From: Nilaparvata lugens
Lineage: Eukaryota > Arthropoda > Insecta > Hemiptera > Delphacidae
Direction: 5' to 3'
NCBI RefSeq assembly: GCF_014356525.2
Contig: NC_052507.1
Span: 35,773,013-35,837,012 of the forward strand
DNA length: 64,000 nucleotides
Every line of letters begins with the position of its first letter. Position 1 is the first letter of the stretch. The notes under the pieces are model-generated. The model was given only the letters and a program-made list of their open reading frames with translations. It had not been told where the DNA came from and ran no database searches. Position numbers and translations under genes: made by a program. Shown piece by piece: positions 47,397 through 59,570 of the stretch.

Positions 47397-47760
47397 AAAA
47401 TATATTGTGAATTGAGTTTTTATTTTTTTCAAAGTTGTTTTTTTGGTAACTGCCAACCAAATCAACCAAAAATGGAATTTTCACAGATATGAGACTTGTG
47501 TCAGTTGATAGAGCTTATCAATGACTATTTCAGGTATAAATTTGATCAAAATCGTTGAAGCCGTTCTCGAGAAAATCGCGTAGAACCCTGTTTTAGACAA
47601 CATTTTCGCCATTTTAGCCGCCATCTTGAATCGCATTTGATCGAAATTGTTCGTATCGGATCTTTATATTGTAAGGACCTTACGTTCCAAATTTCAAGTC
47701 ATTCCGTTAATTGGGAGATGAGATATCGTGTACACAGACGCACATACACTCATACACACA

Positions 47761-47838
<78 letters not shown>

Positions 47839-47843
47839 TACAT

Positions 47844-50062
47844 ACTGTGATGAAACTTTTAAATAAATCTCATGAGAGGAGAGAATCAACCAGAAAAATT
47901 GTAATTACCCTTATAGAATGAAAGAATCTGCTAAACGAATAGTTAGCGACCGAGCGATAAGGCTTCCATTATCAACAGCTGAGTATCAGATAAGAGTACC
48001 GTTCTGTACCTTACATTTTTCCAGAGAATTATTTAATAAAATTATAATTATTTTGCAAATTGAGTACGAACCATTTATGAATTGTTCATTGAATTTTGGA
48101 GGTTACACTTTTGTTTACTATTGATCAGATGTTTTGTAGCAGCTCAAACACAGCTGACTGATTCAATATATTATAAAATGTCATGCCAAGTTTTCATGCA
48201 AGCTGTAATATTATTTCTAAAATTAAGAACTATTGATAAAGGACCAAGAACTTCGAATAGAAAAATAAAATGTATGTATTATTGTTGAAATTATTTATTA
48301 TTCATGAAATTATATTATAATGTCAAGTATTATTGTAACTAACTAGGTCATAACATAGAGAATTAAGCAGTTTAAAGAATTATACAAATTAAGTTATTAT
48401 TGTAATTAAAGGAATTATATTTTACTGCTTGCCACTGACGTCATGCCTACGTCATAATCATTCTACCAATGGCAAATTTTCATGCAAATTAATTACACAG
48501 AGATTCTCGAAGGAAAGGTTCTAGCCCAAAGCCTAGAAGAAGACACTGCACTTCCCTTTTGAAATCCTCACCAGTAAGACCTTGTTAAAAGTTACCAAAG
48601 ACCTATCTTGTGAAATTTTGTTCGATTTTATATGTTTTATCTGTGAGCCAATATTTTAGGCTATTTTATTTGTTATTTGTAAATTTGTTTTATCAATCGA
48701 TAATTCGAGAATTTCAAGTTTAATTATTCCCTGATTTATTTTGGTGAAGGAGATATTTAATTAAATTTCCACACGTGCTGAAACCGAAGCCTGGACCCTC
48801 CGCCGATCAAACAAATTTGATCTAAAGGAAAAAACCATGACCGCCAAGGAGTTTCACGTGAGTTTTGAAAATTTGGGGCCCCAATCTACGCTTCGAAATA
48901 AAATACAGTGCAGAAAATATAAAATTTTCTTCGTAAAATTAATGGCCACGCTGACAAGCGCTTATTAATTATTAAGATCTTAGAATTTATCTGGTATAGA
49001 ATTTTAAGAACTTGTAGTTGATTAACTATCCTCTGCTGCCAGAACCACGACCCCGAGCAATTTTAAAAATCTTTTATAATTTATTTTCACCATTTTTTCA
49101 CAAACTGTTAAATTTATCAATCATAAAATTCTGTTGAATCATGCATGGTATCATGCGAGCACAAGCAAAATTCTGATCATTTGTTAAGCTATTCTCAATC
49201 TGTAAATCAAGCTCTGAATCTGCACTGTCAAACTATATATTTTATTATATTATATTTCAATTTTGTCAATTCGTCTTCTGAGTTCGATTATTTCTTGAGC
49301 CTGTCAATTATTGTGTCTGACACGTTCCATATTATCAAGAACCGATCGAATACGATCATTGAAATAATTGAATCAACCTGGATATTGGAACAGATCTAAG
49401 TGGATGTAGTGTGTGGGGTCAGATCGAGATTATTTATTCTCTGTCCTTACCTGCTCATATATCAGCTTTTATCTGTTACCAACTTCGACTTAGGAGCGAA
49501 TTCGTCAACTGTACAGCAGATGCAGCTGGAGATCATATAATTTCCTACAATAGAGCATAAAACCCGACAAGACTCTGTTCTCGAAATATATTCCGAACGA
49601 TATCTGGTCCCAGTACCCTATCTTAATCCTTCGGAACTTATTAGAGACGCAGTCCCGTAAATTATCTACATCGGGATTTTTGCTCGACCTGTATGATTTT
49701 ATATGTTGTTTCATCACAGGTAATAGTTCTAAGATATCTGGATTTAATGTTTAGCAACCGCTACACTGCTTATAAAAATTTTTATCACTATACAATCTGT
49801 CATAAGAAGAATCAAGGGTGAGCGAGTGTTTATGCCTCCCGCGATTCAGACGATTGTATCGAATCTTGTAGTGAATCGATCAGTCTGGTACTCACTTAGC
49901 GTCCACGCACGCATTTTCAAAATTTATAACCTTGATACTGGTGACTCAGTACAAGATTCATTATACGTGTATCGACCTATCCTTGGAGGCGAGAGTAACT
50001 CCCCCAGGAAAAGCTTTACATGATTATATGTGTGTGAGGCGTGTTAAAATACCGCTTTACAA
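47844..50062 (+). mobile_element. LTR2 family copy 2, uninterrupted, with the empty LTR1 site
   Basis: Starts TGTGATGAAACTTTTAAATA, ends ACCGCTTTACA, flanked by ATAC (47840-47843 and 50063-50066). 2,219 bp with TG...CA ends and a 4-bp duplication, as expected for a solo LTR. At about 48,903-48,920 the sequence ATACAGTGCAGAAAATATAA is the target occupied by LTR1 in copy 1. Relative to copy 1 it has an additional segment near 49975-50030, and copy 1 has an extra stretch (32525-32810) around the AACTAGGTCATA motif. No coding capacity recognised. Confidence 0.8.
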
Positions 50063-50165
50063 TACATACAGACCAATACCCAAAGATCACTTTTTTGGAC
50101 TCAGGGGACCTTGAAACGTATATAAATTTAGAAATTGAGGTACCTTAATTTTTTTCGGAAAGCAA

Positions 50166-50203
50166 TACTTTCCTTACCTATGATAATACGGCAAGGAAAG
50201 TAA
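50166..50203. repeat. Family T hairpin end
   Basis: ACTTTCCTTACC and GGCAAGGAAAGT form an imperfect stem around TATGATAATAC, matching 40507-40545. It marks one end of family T and also the body of the SINE at 40486-40681. Confidence 0.6.
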
Positions 50204-50205
50204 AA

Positions 50206-50529
50206 TACTATTTGAATGTTATGTAATATATTGTGATGAGAATTACATCATATTCCGACAAATAGATATGAGAGCTTCATCATTTTTTATCAATGGAACA
50301 ACATTTATTACTCTATCATGACACATTTCAAAAGTTTTTAATTTATTCTTTTTGGAGATCCAGCTAAGTTAATAATAACATAAAAATGCTTCAATAAGTG
50401 AAGGCATACGATTTTACTTATAATCCCCTATAAGCTCCATTGTAAAATTAAAATTAAAATTTGGAATCTTTATGGCGTTGGCAAAAAAAAAAAAGAATTC
50501 AATGGCCATACTGTGGGATATAATAATAG
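50206..50529. other. Unassigned AT-rich DNA
   Basis: No gene or repeat recognised. Confidence 0.4.
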
Positions 50530-51000
50530 TTACTGTAGTCAGCCCGAGTTGAAAGCAGAGAGAAAATAATACTATGTTTACTTTCAGTTATTAATTGCAT
50601 GCAATGAATAGTCCACACGAACGAATGGTCCAGCTGACTTCTTACTAAGTTACATTGAAATATTAATTGCATGCGTCATAGCATGCAATGAATAATCCAC
50701 TCGACAGCTGATTCAAGATGAATAATTCTAAAGTCTGATTTTTACGGTAATATCGACGTTCGAAGGAGATTCCTTTTCCTTTTCTATTATCCTTAAATGC
50801 AAATTTTCAAAAACCTTATGTATAGGCCTACGTCGACGTGAAATTCAAAAAGGAACATATCTGTCAAATTTCATAAAAATCTATTGCTGCGTTTCGCTGT
50901 AAATGCGAAACATAAATATAAACATATAAACATAAAGAGAAATATTCAAAACCGTCGACTTCAATCTTAGACCTCACTTTGCTCGGTCAATAAGTTGAAT
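50530..51000 (+). repeat. Family P repeat, plus-strand copy
   Basis: Inverse of 59015-59570: shared blocks are TTGAAAGCAGAGAGAAAATA, ATTAATTGCATGCAAT with its internal palindromes, CGACAGCTGATTCA, GAAATTCAAAAAGGAACATA, CTGTCAAATTTCAT and CCGTCGACTTCAATCTTAGA. Near 50920 it carries CATAAATATAAACATATAAA, a probable seed of the satellite at 56695. No coding content. Confidence 0.7.
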
Positions 51001-51026
51001 TCCATACCTGTTCAATGATGGAATAA

Positions 51027-51051
51027 AGCCTCTAGTTTTCCACTAGAGGCT
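51027..51051. repeat. Hairpin, 9-bp arms
   Basis: AGCCTCTAG (51027-51035) pairs with CTAGAGGCT (51043-51051), loop TTTTCCA. No T-run follows that would mark a terminator, and its role is unknown. Confidence 0.6.
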
Positions 51052-53589
51052 GGCAATAAATTCTGCAAGATTTTGTTATTTCCACGCACGAGAAGAATAA
51101 TAATCCGGAATACTCATTTTTATAATGGGAACAAAATGATAACAACAATTTATCATATGCTGTTATGATGCTGCATACTTATAAAAAATGAATGAAGTAT
51201 GCAAGAGGATGTTATGAATCATGAATGAAAGTGATACAAAGCAATGAAGCGACAATAATAGAGGATGGAGTATGTGTGAGAGTGAATTTGATCACTGTTC
51301 GAAAACCCAACTAAAACAAAGCGCCAACCGTTTTAGCATTGTTCCAGCGTTTTGAAAACATTCAACGCACACAATGAGGCTGTGAATTTTGCGACAAAAG
51401 TGTTCACATGTTCCATTACAATTATTATGCAATACAATGCTCGGCTATGAGCAAATTACAGCAGAATGTACAAAGAGATAAGTAGCCGACCCCGCAGAAT
51501 ATTTACGACAACCATGAATTATTGTCTTGCCGAATGCTCGGGCGGGAACCAAATGACGTTTATCAGATGCAAAATTCCCATTTGCCCCGTCTGTTCATCC
51601 GTGTTTGACGATTGAAATATCTGGACCTAAATCTAGGAGAGGAGTGAGATTATCATGCCGTGTTGATGAGCGATAGTGTAATTTGTTGATTACATGCTGA
51701 GCTTTTACGAGGCGTCTCGTTAATTACTCAAAACGATTGAATTGAACCTCAAATTCTGGGAAAATTAGATGAAAATGAACTTGATTGACGTCGCTGTTCA
51801 ATTGATTCCACCCTTTATAAGGATAGTTCTTGAATTGTAACACATAAATGTTATCAATTCGTGATTAATTTCACGAGTTTCAAGCCTATTTGGTTCTTGC
51901 TTTGAACCATACCACATTTCAACCAAACCTCTTACATTCATTCCGCATGAATCTATACGATCTCATTGTATGTGGAAAATTGACATATCTATAACTGAAG
52001 GTGCATCCACATCTTCATTTCATAATGTTATCACCGTTTACAAGCATTTACTACCGGAATTAAGAATGCTTCCTCTAGTTTCCACCTATCTGCTGAAGAT
52101 TAAAACGCATCATCATGTTAAGGGTAATGCTACCAACACAGATTGAACAAAAGCTTTCACCAATTTATTCTCAAGGAAAGCGGGAATTGCATAATAGGCT
52201 TTCTTTTTCTAAGCATGTGTGTATGTTCATGTGTGTGCTTAGGACTAGCCAGTCCTAGACCCGCACTTTTATTGATATAACACTCTAAACAGGCCACTTT
52301 CACCAACTTACAAGTAAGATGTGTTTAGAAGGATTTTGTGAACTTAACTGATATCAACAATTGGAATTTTGAATTGAGCAGGCTAACGAGAATCAGGAGA
52401 GGGCCATTTCATTGGATATACAATCTTGGTAGACTTTATTTAGGGGAACTTCAATGGTATAATCATAATCACTTTCAAGAATTCAGGAACTTTGTTTCCG
52501 GTGTGACGTAACACCATTATGATTCAAGAGTATACTATTCGAAAACAATGAGAGATAAGATTGGATTGAATAAGTTCTTTATTCATGTGTGTTACAATAC
52601 ATAATTCATAGAGATACAAATATAAGGAGGTGGAGTATACCTCAAAATATTGTGAAATAAATCGTGATATTATTCAAGTTATTTGAATACAAAGTATTTC
52701 TACAAAAAAAAGTGAACGCCTTCAAAGAGTATTCAAACTAATTCGAAATTAATCATGCATTCACTTGTGAAAATAGTTTTCTGATTCTATAGAGATTATT
52801 TTCTACTCGGTATCTCCTATCAGTTTATAATGTTCAATTATTGTGTAATCAAAGAGAATCATCATTCTATTTCTCAATATTCACAATTCAGATGATGAGC
52901 TCTCCTCTTCGAAATCAAAACTCGGATTCACGAAAATGGATAATCGTGAAAATTTGTCAAGAAACACTGTATGATATTCATATATGAATATTAATTTATA
53001 TACAGAAGACTAGAAGTACGAGTAAAATGTTATAATGTTAGCTAGACATCTGGGAAAATATATTCACATTATTTTACGAGAAAATCGCTCCAAAACAGAT
53101 TAGCTTACAAACGGCAATGTTTTACAACAAAATCGGGTTTCATTTGCAAGCATGCACCGGCGATTAGTGTGAAGAAGAGTAGACCAAAACAAGGAAGATA
53201 ACAGAAAACGGAATAACTGTGAGCATAGTCCACTTAATATGCAAATCCAGGCGGAAGGACTAGGACACATACAGATATTTTATTCTAGATTGTGTCAGAT
53301 ACGGAGTATGACATCAAAAGCAGTAATTTGCATACTTATGCTTCACAACAATGCTTCTTATCATGCTTTGTATTTCTGTGAATATGGCTACAATGCATGT
53401 ACAAAAGAGGGTAGAAGGGAAACGGCGGTGAGAAAGGGGGAGAATATCATTATTTGGAAGTTATTATTTCATAGTTTTCGTTGTGTTGTGGTACCTCTTC
53501 ATTTATTCTTATTAATGCTTCTATTTTCGTTCCTTTTTTGTTATTACTCTCCCTATCCTTTCTCGTCATTTTGCTACTCTCTCTTTGAG
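51052..53589. other. Unassigned DNA with a CpG-containing patch at 51300-51730
   Basis: No gene recognised. 51300-51730 is less AT-rich, contains several CpGs and is not matched elsewhere in the window, so it may be single-copy. The 118-codon frame at 53239-53595 ends in a hydrophobic Phe/Leu-rich tail and shows no family resemblance. It overlaps a probable LINE end. Confidence 0.4.
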
Positions 53590-53680
53590 GGTTAAGTGTA
53601 AGAGAGGGCCGACTGCGCCCTAACTTCGCCCTCCCAGGTATAAAATGAAGGCAGTCATTCTATTCTATTCTATTCTCTCT
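53590..53680 (+). repeat. LINE 3' end with (ATTCT)n tail
   Basis: The text GTGTAAGAGAGGGCCGACTG then GCCCTAACTTCGCCCTCCCA and a (TATTC)n tail is a form seen at the 3' ends of insect non-LTR elements. The tail repeats exactly at the end of the conserved text. The upstream body is not recognisable. Confidence 0.5.
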
Positions 53681-56228
53681 CTTTGAACTATTTCCTTTTT
53701 ACCGGTTCTCCTCTTCCTCTGTCACCAGAAGATAGCTATAGCTATAGAATATAGTTCAAATACATGAAAAAAACAGAAATTGGGAAAAATTTTAATGTAA
53801 ATAATTTAAGAGATCTATTTGGGTTGTTTTATTCCATATTAGGGTCTCATTTTCTTCTAACTTCTTCTGCTCTCTTCATCTATCTCTTTCTCATCGACAT
53901 GATCAAAGTTCACAAGGAGAATAGAAACAGAGTATGAAGGAGGGTTCTCTCCCTTATCTTGTACAACACCCTTTCTTTCTACCTCATTCTTTTGCTCTTT
54001 CAGCTCCCAATTCTCTCTCACTCATCCACTGTTTAGTTTGACTTGCAAACTTCTTCAAGACTCGTGTACAAATGGGAACATTTCTCGAGAATTCCAAATT
54101 CGTTTCGGCCGAATAATTTCAATCTAGTGTTGGGAGCGATCCAAGCATTCCTCTGTACGATTAAATGCGTTCCATGGAGCGACATTACAACAACTCACAT
54201 TGCATTATTAAGAGATGGTAGCTGACAATAAATGACTTGTTTATTATCTAATCACATTTAAGCTTGTCTTTTCATCTCTCTCCCAATTAAAATTATGTGT
54301 AATATATTAACAAATGAATGAAGGATGAAAGGTTTGCCAAGAGTTTTATTTATCAAGAGATGATATTTTCACAAAGTATTATATATTTTAGCTTGTCTGT
54401 ATGGAAAGAAAGAAGAAATTACATCAAAAGGCCATTTCATGGGGATAGCACTGACTCGAAAATTACAGTGAAATTCCAAATTTCGTGTTGAATGGCAATT
54501 ATGAGAATACATACAAAACAATATCAATCATTCAAATTTCATGCATGATTCACATCATCAAAAATTAAAAAAAGAAATACATACCATGTACTTACACCGT
54601 GAATCAAACGAAAAATACAAATAAAGGTCATTCCATTCACAGTAGTAAAACGATGACCTTCCACTAGAATAAAACCAATGCCGTTCTACAAATTCTAATG
54701 TCTATTTGGAAAATTCTATCGAATGATGCGATCAATCTTTCCTCAAAAGAGTGCAGGTTCTTTATTATGGTCTCACTACATCAAGCTCATTCAGTTCGGT
54801 ATATCTTTTCACGCCTCCATCTAACAACATTATGGTTTGGAAAATGCGATGCTGGTGAAGGATTAAGTGGTATTGCAGAATGCTCGACCTTGATCCAAAT
54901 CGAGTGCAATATCATGTGTTTGTATCATTGATGGAAATTCAAGAAAGGTCGTGAACTTAGAAATTTGTTTTATTCTGTGCAAAGCATATCAGACTGTTTA
55001 CTTGGGACCGTGATCGAGTGACTAATGTATCGTGCGCCTTCAATAATTCTCAATGATAGTGTGAGTTTTGTGAGTTGTGTTGGAGCCTTGGATGAAACAA
55101 CATAGATTTGAGAGGTTGCTGTCTTGATGCTAACTGTATGAGGTTGGTGTTGGGTCGTGATGAATTGTTAGATCATTGAACCTCAGAAACTGGAGAATAC
55201 ACTTGGAAATGTTGCAGAGCAACATGAATGGTATCATTGTTGAGAAACTATCACGCTCTACCATAGAATAACTATTCTATTAATAACACAACTATTGTGG
55301 TTCACGTTGTATATGAAATAAACAATCTAGAAGGCCTTTCATTACTCCTTGGTTATACTGAGAGTTCTGTGGAACAGTGTGAGCTCATTATTGATTCAAA
55401 GTCGAATTAAAATTGTAATGAATTAATGTAGTTTATTTACAATCCTGTAATTTTGTCAAATATATTATGTTCAATAGTAAGTTCGAGTTTAAAAACTGAT
55501 AATATTTATCGATACGATAATATTTTGAATGAGTTTGATATTTATAAAATATAAAATAATTCCAATAATACGATTGAAAAATGATTTGTAATAAAGGTTT
55601 TTTCAGATGGAGTTTTGAACTGCAAACTGTACTGTATACGTCGTAGACTACGGTAATCAATAATCAGAAATTAATTACGCAAAAATGTTCCAATTGATGG
55701 TGATTTGAGTGTGATATTTTCGTTTTTTTATTCTGTTTTTAACCATCAAAATTTAAAATTTTCAGTTTTCGTTGTTTTTTCAGTGGAAATGGACTAAATT
55801 TTGGAAAAGTGAAACCATAACCCTATCTCGTACTTTTAAAAGTTTATTCAAATTTGGGAGGAAAATGGTACAAGGATTATCCTTAGTTTTTCTCTCCCAA
55901 TCAGTGCTACTTTGTAAAAATTGTAAATAAATAAAAAAAATAAATAAAAGAAATAAATTCAGTATTAACCCCAAATTTCATGATGGAATGTTCAACAACA
56001 GAATAATTAGGGGAATATAAGAATGTTGCACTTGAATTCTTTCAAGATAAGTAAACATGGACTCTTATCAGAGAGATAAAATGATATGGTGTGCCCATCT
56101 TTATTTCTCTAAAGCAAAACAAATAATGTTAAAATAAGCTTTTTTTTCAAAGTGGATTTTCATTTTGTATTTTTAGCCGGGACAATGTTTCGTAATAATA
56201 CTAGTAGTTATCTTCTTCTCTCTCTATA
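53681..56228. other. Unassigned AT-rich DNA
   Basis: No gene, RNA gene or element boundaries recognised; short open frames only. Confidence 0.4.
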
Positions 56229-56699
56229 TCTATAAACGGCTGGCCCCGACAGGCTGAAATAACACTACAGCCCAAACTACTGAGCCTACAAGCTTGAAAT
56301 TCTGCACAGTTGTTTATGATAGCCTCAAAACATCCACTAAGAAAGGATTCTCAGAAATTTGCCCCCCTGAGGGAGCTGGGGCCCCCCCAAAATTTTGTAC
56401 TTTTTAACCGCTCATTGTACAGCAAAGTCATAACGAACTTTTTTGTTCAGCTATTGGAAAAACTCAGACCTATGCAGAAAAATTCCGACCAGGAGCACAT
56501 AGGAGACCAGGAGAGGGTATTTTTCGAAAATTTTCATGGAAAATCATACTTCAGCCCAAACTACTTAGCCCACAGACTTAAAATTTAGCAAAAAATATTC
56601 TTCAAACATGCTAGATGCGCACTAAGAACGTATTTTGAGATATTTTGCCTGTAAGGGTTTCAAAGGATTAAAAAGGATCCAACTAAGTGAGCTTATAAA
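56229..56699 (-). repeat. Family S repeat, minus-strand copy
   Basis: Inverse of 35860-36315. Both contain two related halves and the same ends. The GTCGGGGCCAGCCG end (minus strand) is followed by AGAGAGAGAAGAAGAT rather than a long GAA array. The other end abuts the 8-bp satellite. Confidence 0.65.
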
Positions 56700-57806
56700 C
56701 ATTTAAACATTTAAACATTTAAACATTCAAACATTTAAACATTTAAACATTCAAACATTTAAACATTTAAACATTTAACATTTAAACATTTAAACATTTA
56801 AACATTTAAACATTAAACATTTAAACATTTAAACATTTAAAAACATTTAAACATTGAACATTTAAACATTGAACATTTAACATTTAAACATTTAACCATT
56901 TAAACATTTAAACATTAAACATTTAAACATTTAAACATTTAAACATTTAAACATTTAAACATTGAACATTTAAACATTTAAACATTTAAATATTTAAACA
57001 TTTAAACATTTAAACATTTAAACATTTAAACATTTAAACATTTAAACATTTAAACATTTAAACATTAAAACATTCAAACATTTAAACATTTAAAACATTT
57101 GAACATTTAAACATTTAAACATTTAAACATTTAAACATTCAAACATTTAAACATTTAAACATTTAAACATTTAAACATTAAACATTTAAACATTTAAACA
57201 TTTAAACATTTAAACATTTAAACATTTAAACATTTAAACATTTAAACATTTAAACATTAAACATTTAAACATTTAAACATTAAACATTTAAACATTTAAA
57301 CATTTAAACATTCAAACATTCAAACATTAAACATTTAAAACATTTCAACATTTAAACATTTAAACATTTAACATTTAAACATTTAAACATTGAACATTTA
57401 AACATTTAAACATTTAAACATTTAAACATTTAAACATTTAAACATTAAACATTTAAACATTTAAACTTTAAACATTTAAACATTTAAACATTTAAACATT
57501 TAAACATTTAAACATTTAAACATTTAACATTTAAACATTTAACATTTAAACATTTAAACATTTAAACATTTAAACATTAAACATTTAAACATTTAAACAT
57601 TTAAACATTTAAACATTAAACATTTAAACATTTAACATTTAAACATTTAAACATTAAACATTTAAACATTTAAACATTTAAACATTTAAACATTTAACAT
57701 TTAACATTTAAACATTTAAACATTTAAACATTTAAACATTTAACCATTTAAACATTTAAACATTTAAACATTTAAACATTTAACATTTAACATTTAAACA
57801 TCAAGA
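56695..57806 (+). repeat. 8-bp satellite (AAACATTT)n, about 1.1 kb
   Basis: Head-to-tail AAACATTT units with scattered variants (AACATTT, AAACATTC, GAACATTT, AACCATTT). It lies between the family S copy and family P fragments. Similar AAACAT words occur in the family P copy at 50920-50935 and again at 58063-58130, so the unit probably comes from family P. Confidence 0.95.
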
Positions 57807-58190
57807 GAAATGACAAACCGTCGACTTAAAAAGGAACATACCTGTCAAATTTCATGAAAATCTATTACCGCGTTTCGCCGTAAATGCGCAAGAGAAATGC
57901 CAAACCGTCGACTTGAATCTTAGACCTCACTTCCCTCGGTCAATGTTATCCTTGAAATGCAAAATTTCCAAAAACCTTGTGTATACGTGCAATTGAAAAA
58001 GGATATATACCTGTCAAATTTCATGAAAATCTATCACTGCGTTTCGCCGTAAATGCGCAACATATAAACATTTAAACATTTTTTAAACATTCAAACATTC
58101 AAACATTTAATCATTTGAACATTTAAACTTTAAGAGAAATGCCAAACCATCGACTTGAATCTTAGACCTCACTTTGCTCGGTCAATGAAC
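57807..58190 (+). repeat. Family P fragments, repeated
   Basis: Contains AAGGAACATACCTGTCAAAT, a GCGTTTCGCCGTAAATGCGC block (twice) and CCGTCGACTT.AATCTTAGACC phrases (three times in part), all matching 50845-50990. The array-like order suggests tandem duplication together with the satellite. Confidence 0.65.
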
Positions 58191-59014
58191 ACCTTGGAAA
58201 CCACGTAATTCTTAAACTATAGAGATTAAAACTCTCTGTTTTCTATTGTTCAATTTTTCTTGACAAGCATACACGTATCATGCTATTAATTAAATATCTG
58301 TCAAAATTACTGCAGAAAAACTCCCTAACCCAACTTCTTTGACTCATATATGGACCAGAATTCCCTGACCCTGATACCTGATTATAGCTAACGATCAACT
58401 CAGATTATTATACCGTATTCATTACATCAAAGTATGGAGGCAAAGTCTGTAACAGACTGAAATTGAATTTGCAACCAATTAAATTCATCGTTGATCTATC
58501 TATCCATCACTGACTTATGACAAACCGTGAGTATAGAAATTTGAATCGAAGATCTGCGATCATAAACTTTAATCTGTTATCAAGGGAATGTAGACCATAC
58601 AGAAGCGGCATTCAACTTGTTACATATTTTGCCACAATTGAGATCCGGTTCTGTTCTCCGTAATTCAAGAAACTAGAAGCAATTTTCTCTTGCATCACTC
58701 GATTATTCTTGCACTTGAACCCAAATTGTTATCCATACCTGGTTTGTCGGCAGAATTAAATTGAATAACTAAGTTTTTTACCAGATCAACAAAATCTACC
58801 AGAGCGTGAACACGTTTCCACGAGGTCAGACAATCATGCTATAAATTATATGATAGAAGTTTTTGGTACTCTTATATTCTGTAATATATATACTCAGCTT
58901 GGAGCATTTATAACTTTTCAGATAATACTATGGACAATTGGACATACTAATTATCATTATTATCCATAGTGAAGTATCATTTTTGAAAACATTTCATTGT
59001 AAAAAAATAAAATA
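58191..59014. other. Unassigned AT-rich DNA
   Basis: No gene or repeat recognised. Confidence 0.4.
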
Positions 59015-59570
59015 TTTGACCGAGCGAAGTGAGGTCTAAGATTCAAGTCGACGGTTTTGCATTTCTCTTTATTTATGTTTATATTGGGTATGTTCCGCAT
59101 TCACCACGAAACACAGCAATAGATTTTCATGAAATTTGACAGGTATGTTCCTTTTTGAATTTCGCGTCGACGTATACATGAGGTTTTCTGAAATTTTGCA
59201 TTATAAGGATAATACAAAAGGAAAAGTAATCTTCAAAGGAAAAGTTCTTCTCCAAAAGGAAAAGTGATAACGCCAATATTACCAGAAAAATCAGACTATA
59301 GAATTATTCATCATAAATCAGCTGTCGAGCGGATTATTAATTGCATGCAATAGCGCATGCAATTAATATCTCAATGTAACTTTGTAAAAAATCAGCTGCT
59401 GTGTGGGCTATCAATAATTGCATGCCTCATTGAATGCAATTTTTATGCACTATTCAATGAACTATTGATTACATGCAATAACGCATACGATTAATAACTA
59501 AAATAACATAGTATTGTCTCTCGATTTTTCTCTGCTTTGAACCCGGGATGAGCTGTTGCCACTATGTTTG
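59015..59570 (-). repeat. Family P repeat, minus-strand copy
   Basis: Inverse of 50530-51000, slightly longer, with several copies of the GCATGCAAT / ATTGCATGC palindromic word (59342-59470) and a small GGAAAAG-type duplication at 59216-59265. Confidence 0.7.

Larger units (their letters stand above)
47467..50205. mobile_element. Family T copy split by LTR2 copy 2
   Basis: 47467-47843 carries the GATATGAGACTTGTGTCAGT block, GCCGCCATCTTGAATCGCA, a TAAGGACCTTACGTTCC stretch and a (CA)n block (47752-47843). After LTR2 it resumes at 50067 with CAGACCAATACCCAAAGATC and ends in the family hairpin at 50166-50203 (ACTTTCCTTACC / GGCAAGGAAAGT). The LTR landed inside the CA repeat. The left end is cut by the RTE-like fragment. 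Confidence 0.65.

Noticed and set aside
53239..53595. 118-codon frame with a hydrophobic C-terminus
   Set aside because: Overlaps a probable LINE 3' end and the hydrophobic part is a translation of T-rich DNA.
56695..57806. CRISPR-like array
   Set aside because: The unit is 8 bp without unique spacers; it is a simple satellite in eukaryotic DNA.
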